19,994 nucleotides of DNA from Gammaproteobacteria bacterium UBA2168 (GTDB lineage: Bacteria > Pseudomonadota > Gammaproteobacteria > Pseudomonadales > Azotimanducaceae). A model generated the notes under the pieces. It searched no databases. It had not been told where the DNA came from and worked only from the letters and a program-made list of their open reading frames with translations. This document shows, in pieces, positions 16,808 through 19,994 of this stretch. Position 1 is the first letter of the stretch. The number at the start of each line of letters is the position of its first letter. Where the stretch lies: the NCBI GenBank assembly GCA_002327525.1, contig DCWG01000024.1, positions 1,353 to 21,346 of the forward strand, in the 5' to 3' direction. Both the position numbers and the translations under genes were made by a program.

Positions 16808-16828
16808 GCCCTCCCCGAACAGGAGGGC
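16808..16828. repeat. Perfect 7-bp inverted repeat upstream of uvrD
   Basis: GCCCTCC (16808-16814) and GGAGGGC (16822-16828) form a GC-rich stem around a seven-base loop, 38 bases upstream of the uvrD start. A TACAAT -10-like hexamer lies just beyond it on the minus strand at 16834-16839, but without a matching -35. If transcription starts there the hairpin would be at the very 5' end of the uvrD leader. No T-run follows in either direction. Confidence 0.5.
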
Positions 16829-16873
16829 CGGTCATTGTATCGGCAGGGTGTCCGCGATGGGAGGGCAGATCGA

Positions 16874-16896
16874 GGGGTGAGAACAATATTCACCCC
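16874..16896. repeat. 7-bp inverted repeat over the stop codon of the decayed membrane-protein gene
   Basis: GGGGTGA (16874-16880) and TCACCCC (16890-16896) flank nine bases. On the minus strand the stem covers the TGA that ends the preceding frame, as a 3' hairpin would, but no U-tract follows, so factor-independent termination is not supported. Confidence 0.4.
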
Positions 16897-17443
16897 CTGC
16901 CATCAAGCGATACCTCGATCCGTGCGCCGCCACTCCCAGCACTGCTGCTAACCTGGCCCAGCAGCGCATACATGAACAGAATCACTCCCGACATTTCCAT
17001 GGCTTCCTCGACTACTGTCGTCAGGTTGTAAGCGAGCGAATCCAGCAGATCTTCCTCCGCATAGGGTTCCGTCAGCAGTTCCGCGCCGAGCGCACTACCC
17101 AGATACATCGCACCGCTGACGACGAACAGCACCAGCGTGGTTCGATCCAATCGCCGCAAGCAGGGTATGTACCGCAGTCCGGCCACCGCTGCCGCAATAG
17201 CTCCGGGGACGGCCACGACATCTCCATGGCCGAATTAAGACTTTCATGCAGTCCGGCCATTTCGTCAGCCGATAGCAATAAAAAACCGAAACCCAGCCAA
17301 CGCCAGGGGCGGACATTCGGTGCCCCAGTGGCAGCAAGTTGGCGCGCATGGACGATGAGATGGTTAAGAGCACCACTCCGGACCTTGGCCAGGGCATATT
17401 CCCGCCGTCCCCATACCCTAATCTTCACCCCACATGGCCGCAA
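16890..17443 (-). pseudogene. Degraded small membrane-protein gene with a frameshift
   Basis: Two minus-strand frames together look like one family of small uncharacterised multi-helix membrane proteins. The first, from 17443, ends its recognisable part with WLGFGFLLLSADEMAGLHE, a conserved helix end. The second, in the other frame from about 17216, continues as VPGAIAAAV, a hydrophobic helix LVLFVVSGAMYLGSALGAELL, and EEAMEMSGVILFMYALLG. A single missing base after the TGG near 17217 would join them as a W-x-VPG junction usual for such proteins. Expected N-terminal helices are missing: the 5' end overlaps the last 26 bases of the CoA-transferase gene and is not hydrophobic. It may be a pseudogene or a sequencing or assembly error. 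The family is recalled by pattern, not named. The remaining 16771-16889 stretch holds only the two hairpins described separately. Confidence 0.55.
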
Positions 17444-18686
17444 AGAGTTCCGCGCGAACGGCCTCCGAATGATCCATCAATGAACTCGCTTCTTCGGCGG
17501 TGAATCCCAGCTCCTGCATCAGATCGAGTGTGTCTGCCGAGAGTTCTGGCGGTAAGCGAACGTCCGGTGCCGGGGTATCTCCGAAATCGATGAGCGGGCC
17601 CACCGTTTTGACGCTACCAGCACCCGGTACCTCGATATTCACCAGGTAACCGTTGTCGATATTTTGCGGATCGTTCAATACGTCACCGTAATCGCGTACG
17701 CGCTCCCAGATGATCTCGGGTTCGCTGCGAAAGAAGCTGTCCAGCTCCGCCATCGTCTTAGAACCGATCGCTTCGCACATCAGAGCGCGGATCTCCGGCA
17801 GCTGCTGGTCCGATCCCGCCATCCCGATCCGCTTACCCGGCGTATCCCACTCGTCGATCAGCAACACCTCGGGCTTGTCCATGTAGATCCAGAACGAGGA
17901 CCAGGCTTCGTCGGTTTGGGCGGTCACGAACAACACCGCCTGATCATCAGACGTCGCATAGACCCCATATGGCGCCTTTATGTTTGGGTGATGCCTGCCT
18001 TCCCGGCTCAGCGATACACCAGTCATTGCCGAATGCTGCAATTCCCACATCTGCAGCCACAACTGCCCACCCAGCGAAGAGGTCTGTACCAGCTGTCCCT
18101 TTCCGGTTGCTCCCCGGGCGACCAGCCCCGTCACGCATCCGAGTGCGAGCTGCATCGCCCCCGCGTGATCGGCCACCGTGACACCCGTCACAATGGGTAT
18201 CTCGCCGGGGAAACCCGTCATGCTGATCAATCCTCCACGCGCCTGCGCGGCGCCATCCAGCATCGCTTTGTCGGCCTCCTCTCCCCTGGGGCCAAAACCA
18301 TTGGCGTGGCCGATGACCAGTTGCGGGTACTTTGAGAGCAGTTCGTTGACATCCAAGCCCATGCGGGTGAGGGCGGCACTGCGGTAGTTGGTCAGAAACA
18401 CATCGGCCGACGCCAGCAGCCGGCGAATGACCTCTGCGCCCAGATTCGTGTGGGCATCGAGCGCGACCGATCGCTTGCCCTTGTTCATCGCCAGAAACTG
18501 GGAGCCTGGTGCATTTTCGGGCAGGGTGTTGTTTACCCCCCTGTGGTAACGGCTCGCATCTCCGAACGGCGGTTCTACCTTGATTACATCGGCGCCCATA
18601 TTGGCGAAATACAATCCCGCCGCGGGTCCCTGAATTGACATCGCAAGCTCCACCACCCTTATGCCGCCCAAAGGTCCAGACATCAT
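17418..18686 (-). CDS. CaiB/BaiF family CoA-transferase (class III), copy 1
   Basis: Class III CoA-transferases move CoA between carboxylic acids through an aspartyl anhydride. The 422-residue protein has the family N-terminus PLGGIRVVELAMSIQGPAAG (5-24), ANMGADVIKVEPPFGD (28-43), NKGKRSVALD (68-77), ADVFLTNYR (94-102), DGAAQARGGLISMTG (144-158), and VADHAGAMQLALG (171-183), where Asp173 is the likely nucleophile equivalent to Asp169 of formyl-CoA transferase. Start ATG 18686 (followed directly by another ATG at 18683) has AAGGGGGG just upstream; a GTG at 18704 is less likely. It is divergent from the second CaiB gene with 113 bases between. Substrates are unknown; the two copies are clearly different in sequence, so they are not a recent duplication. 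Confidence 0.9.
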   Translation of the reverse strand: MMSGPLGGIRVVELAMSIQGPAAGLYFANMGADVIKVEPPFGDASRYHRGVNNTLPENAPGSQFLAMNKGKRSVALDAHTNLGAEVIRRLLASADVFLTNYRSAALTRMGLDVNELLSKYPQLVIGHANGFGPRGEEADKAMLDGAAQARGGLISMTGFPGEIPIVTGVTVADHAGAMQLALGCVTGLVARGATGKGQLVQTSSLGGQLWLQMWELQHSAMTGVSLSREGRHHPNIKAPYGVYATSDDQAVLFVTAQTDEAWSSFWIYMDKPEVLLIDEWDTPGKRIGMAGSDQQLPEIRALMCEAIGSKTMAELDSFFRSEPEIIWERVRDYGDVLNDPQNIDNGYLVNIEVPGAGSVKTVGPLIDFGDTPAPDVRLPPELSADTLDLMQELGFTAEEASSLMDHSEAVRAELFAAMWGED

Positions 18687-18799
18687 CACCCCCCTTTCGC
18701 TCACCCCGATTAGTCTACGTCGGACTTCTGCACGGGGCGAGCCGGCAGGAGGCAGTGCGGGAGGCGAGTCTGGGCTATCGTATGCGCTCGTTTCCTTGA
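18687..18799. other. Divergent gap between the two CoA-transferase genes
   Basis: The 113 bases must contain the control region for both genes. The only -10-like hexamers are TAGACT on minus and TATCGT (18776-18781) on plus, both without a matching -35. No convincing operator or hairpin is seen. Confidence 0.3.
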
Positions 18800-19978
18800 A
18801 TGGATCACCCGATGGATCAGTATCTCTTCTCCGGACTCAAGGTCATCGATTGCGCCACGGTTATTGCCGCTCCGGCCGCCGCCATGATTCTGGCGGATTT
18901 CGGCGCGAACGTAATCAAGATCGAGCAGCCGGGTGAGGGAGACATGCTGCGTATTCTCTCCGAGGTTTCCACGACGCCAACTGCCGATAGCGCCTGGTTT
19001 TGGCAGCTCGATGGCCACAATAAACGCAGCATTGCCCTGGACCTGAAGTGCGAAGAAGGCCAGGACGTACTGAAACGACTGGTAAGGGGGTGCGATGTGT
19101 TCATCACCAACCACCCTTACCCGGTGCGCGAGGCTCTCGGATTGTGCTACGAGGATATTCGCACCCTCAATCCCGGCGTCATCTATGCATCACTCACGGC
19201 CTACGGTGAGCAGGGACCTGAGCGCGACCGCAAGGGTTTTGACCAACTGGCCTACTGGGCGCGAAGCGGTCTGATGGAGCTCATGCGCGAGCCGGATACG
19301 GTTCCCGCACAGGGGCTACCGGGGATGGGTGATCACCCAACGGGCGTTGCGCTCTACGCCGGTATCGTAACCGCGCTTCTCAAACGAGAGCGTACCGGGG
19401 AAGGTGCGAAGGTGCACACTTCGCTGCTTGCGAACGGTCTGTGGTCAGCTTCCGGCATCGCTCAGGGCGCGCTGGCCGGAGGAGACATGCAGGCGTACCG
19501 GGAGATCAATCGGGTCAACCCGGCCATGGGGCGCGTCTACCGCACGCGCGACGATCGCTGGTTGCAGTTCAACATGGTGCGCAACGAAGAGCTTCTGTCG
19601 CTGGCGCTGGTTGCCCTGGAAGCAACCCACCTGCTTGTAGACGAGCGCTTCACGACCCTCGAGGACATGTGGACGCACCGCCAGGCGCTCGGCGACGAGC
19701 TTCAGGCGATCATCTCTCGCAAGACATCGGCCGAATGGATGGCCGAATTCGCCGAGCACGAGGTGCCAGTGAATCTTGTGGCCAACGTCGAAGACACGTG
19801 CACGGATGCTCAGATCCTCGCCAACGCCATGGCGGTACCGGGAGGCGCCACCGGCCTCCCGCTGATTGTCAAACACCCGATAAACGTATCGAGCGTCCCA
19901 CAAGCAGAATTGAAACGAGCCCCCGAACTCGGCGAGCATGGCGCTGAGATCGCGCGTGAGTTTGGCTACAGCGACTGA
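18800..19978 (+). CDS. CaiB/BaiF family CoA-transferase (class III), copy 2
   Basis: A second class III CoA-transferase of 392 residues with LKVIDCATVIAAPAAAMILA (13-32), DFGANVIKIEQPGEGDMLR (33-51), NKRSIALDLK (74-83), CDVFITN (98-104), LTAYGEQGP (132-140), and GMGDHPTGVALYAGIVTALL (175-194), where Asp178 is the likely nucleophile. It ends at a TGA 16 bases before the window edge, so the gene is complete. ATG 18800 and ATG 18812 are both possible starts, neither with a good ribosome binding site. It is shorter than copy 1 and little alike outside family motifs, suggesting a separate substrate. What follows is beyond the window. Confidence 0.9.
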   Translation: MDHPMDQYLFSGLKVIDCATVIAAPAAAMILADFGANVIKIEQPGEGDMLRILSEVSTTPTADSAWFWQLDGHNKRSIALDLKCEEGQDVLKRLVRGCDVFITNHPYPVREALGLCYEDIRTLNPGVIYASLTAYGEQGPERDRKGFDQLAYWARSGLMELMREPDTVPAQGLPGMGDHPTGVALYAGIVTALLKRERTGEGAKVHTSLLANGLWSASGIAQGALAGGDMQAYREINRVNPAMGRVYRTRDDRWLQFNMVRNEELLSLALVALEATHLLVDERFTTLEDMWTHRQALGDELQAIISRKTSAEWMAEFAEHEVPVNLVANVEDTCTDAQILANAMAVPGGATGLPLIVKHPINVSSVPQAELKRAPELGEHGAEIAREFGYSD

Positions 19979-19994
19979 CCTTTCCCCCAAAAAC

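Noticed and set aside
16771..16870. LexA (SOS) box upstream of uvrD
   Set aside because: No CTGT-N8-ACAG-like palindrome is present in the leader.

Overview
The window reads as chromosomal DNA of a non-enteric gammaproteobacterium with fairly high GC, probably a free-living heterotroph. This rests on synteny and family content: rph divergent from yicC, followed by gmk, rpoZ, spoT, ridA and recG, an order recalled from pseudomonad-like lineages (enterics have trmH between spoT and recG). TRAP transporters and CaiB-type CoA-transferases fit an environmental organism. No rRNA, tRNA, CRISPR array, insertion sequence or phage gene was seen.

Layout. (1) 1-404, minus: 5' part of rph, cut by the window edge. 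(2) 588-6994, plus: a compact run yicC-gmk-rpoZ-spoT-ridA-recG with overlapping or nearly touching ends; it joins RNA turnover, GMP phosphorylation, the RNA polymerase omega subunit, ppGpp metabolism, enamine detoxification and fork rescue. (3) 7039-8497, minus: rubredoxin followed by a glutamate/aspartate-type DAACS symporter. (4) 8630-12564, plus: ubiA-dctQ-dctM-amidohydrolase, every junction overlapping. (5) 12569-16770, minus: uvrD-dctP-crotonase, convergent with block 4. (6) 16890-17443, minus: remains of a small membrane-protein gene that needs at least one frameshift to read through. (7) 17418-19978: two divergent CaiB/BaiF CoA-transferases.

How the genes fit together. Blocks 4 and 5 appear to hold the three parts of one TRAP transporter split over two convergent operons: membrane subunits DctQ and DctM on plus, and the binding protein, a lipoprotein resembling the 2-oxo-acid binder TakP, on minus. 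Between them lie an amidohydrolase and a crotonase, and two CoA-transferases follow nearby. A joint uptake and acyl-CoA catabolic route for a carboxylate is a reasonable inference, but no substrate can be read from the sequence. The transporter genes are embedded with housekeeping genes (ubiA, uvrD). I found no clearly new defence or mobile system; the most interesting points are the split TRAP system, its lipoprotein receptor, the crotonase lacking the usual catalytic glutamates, and the decayed membrane-protein gene.
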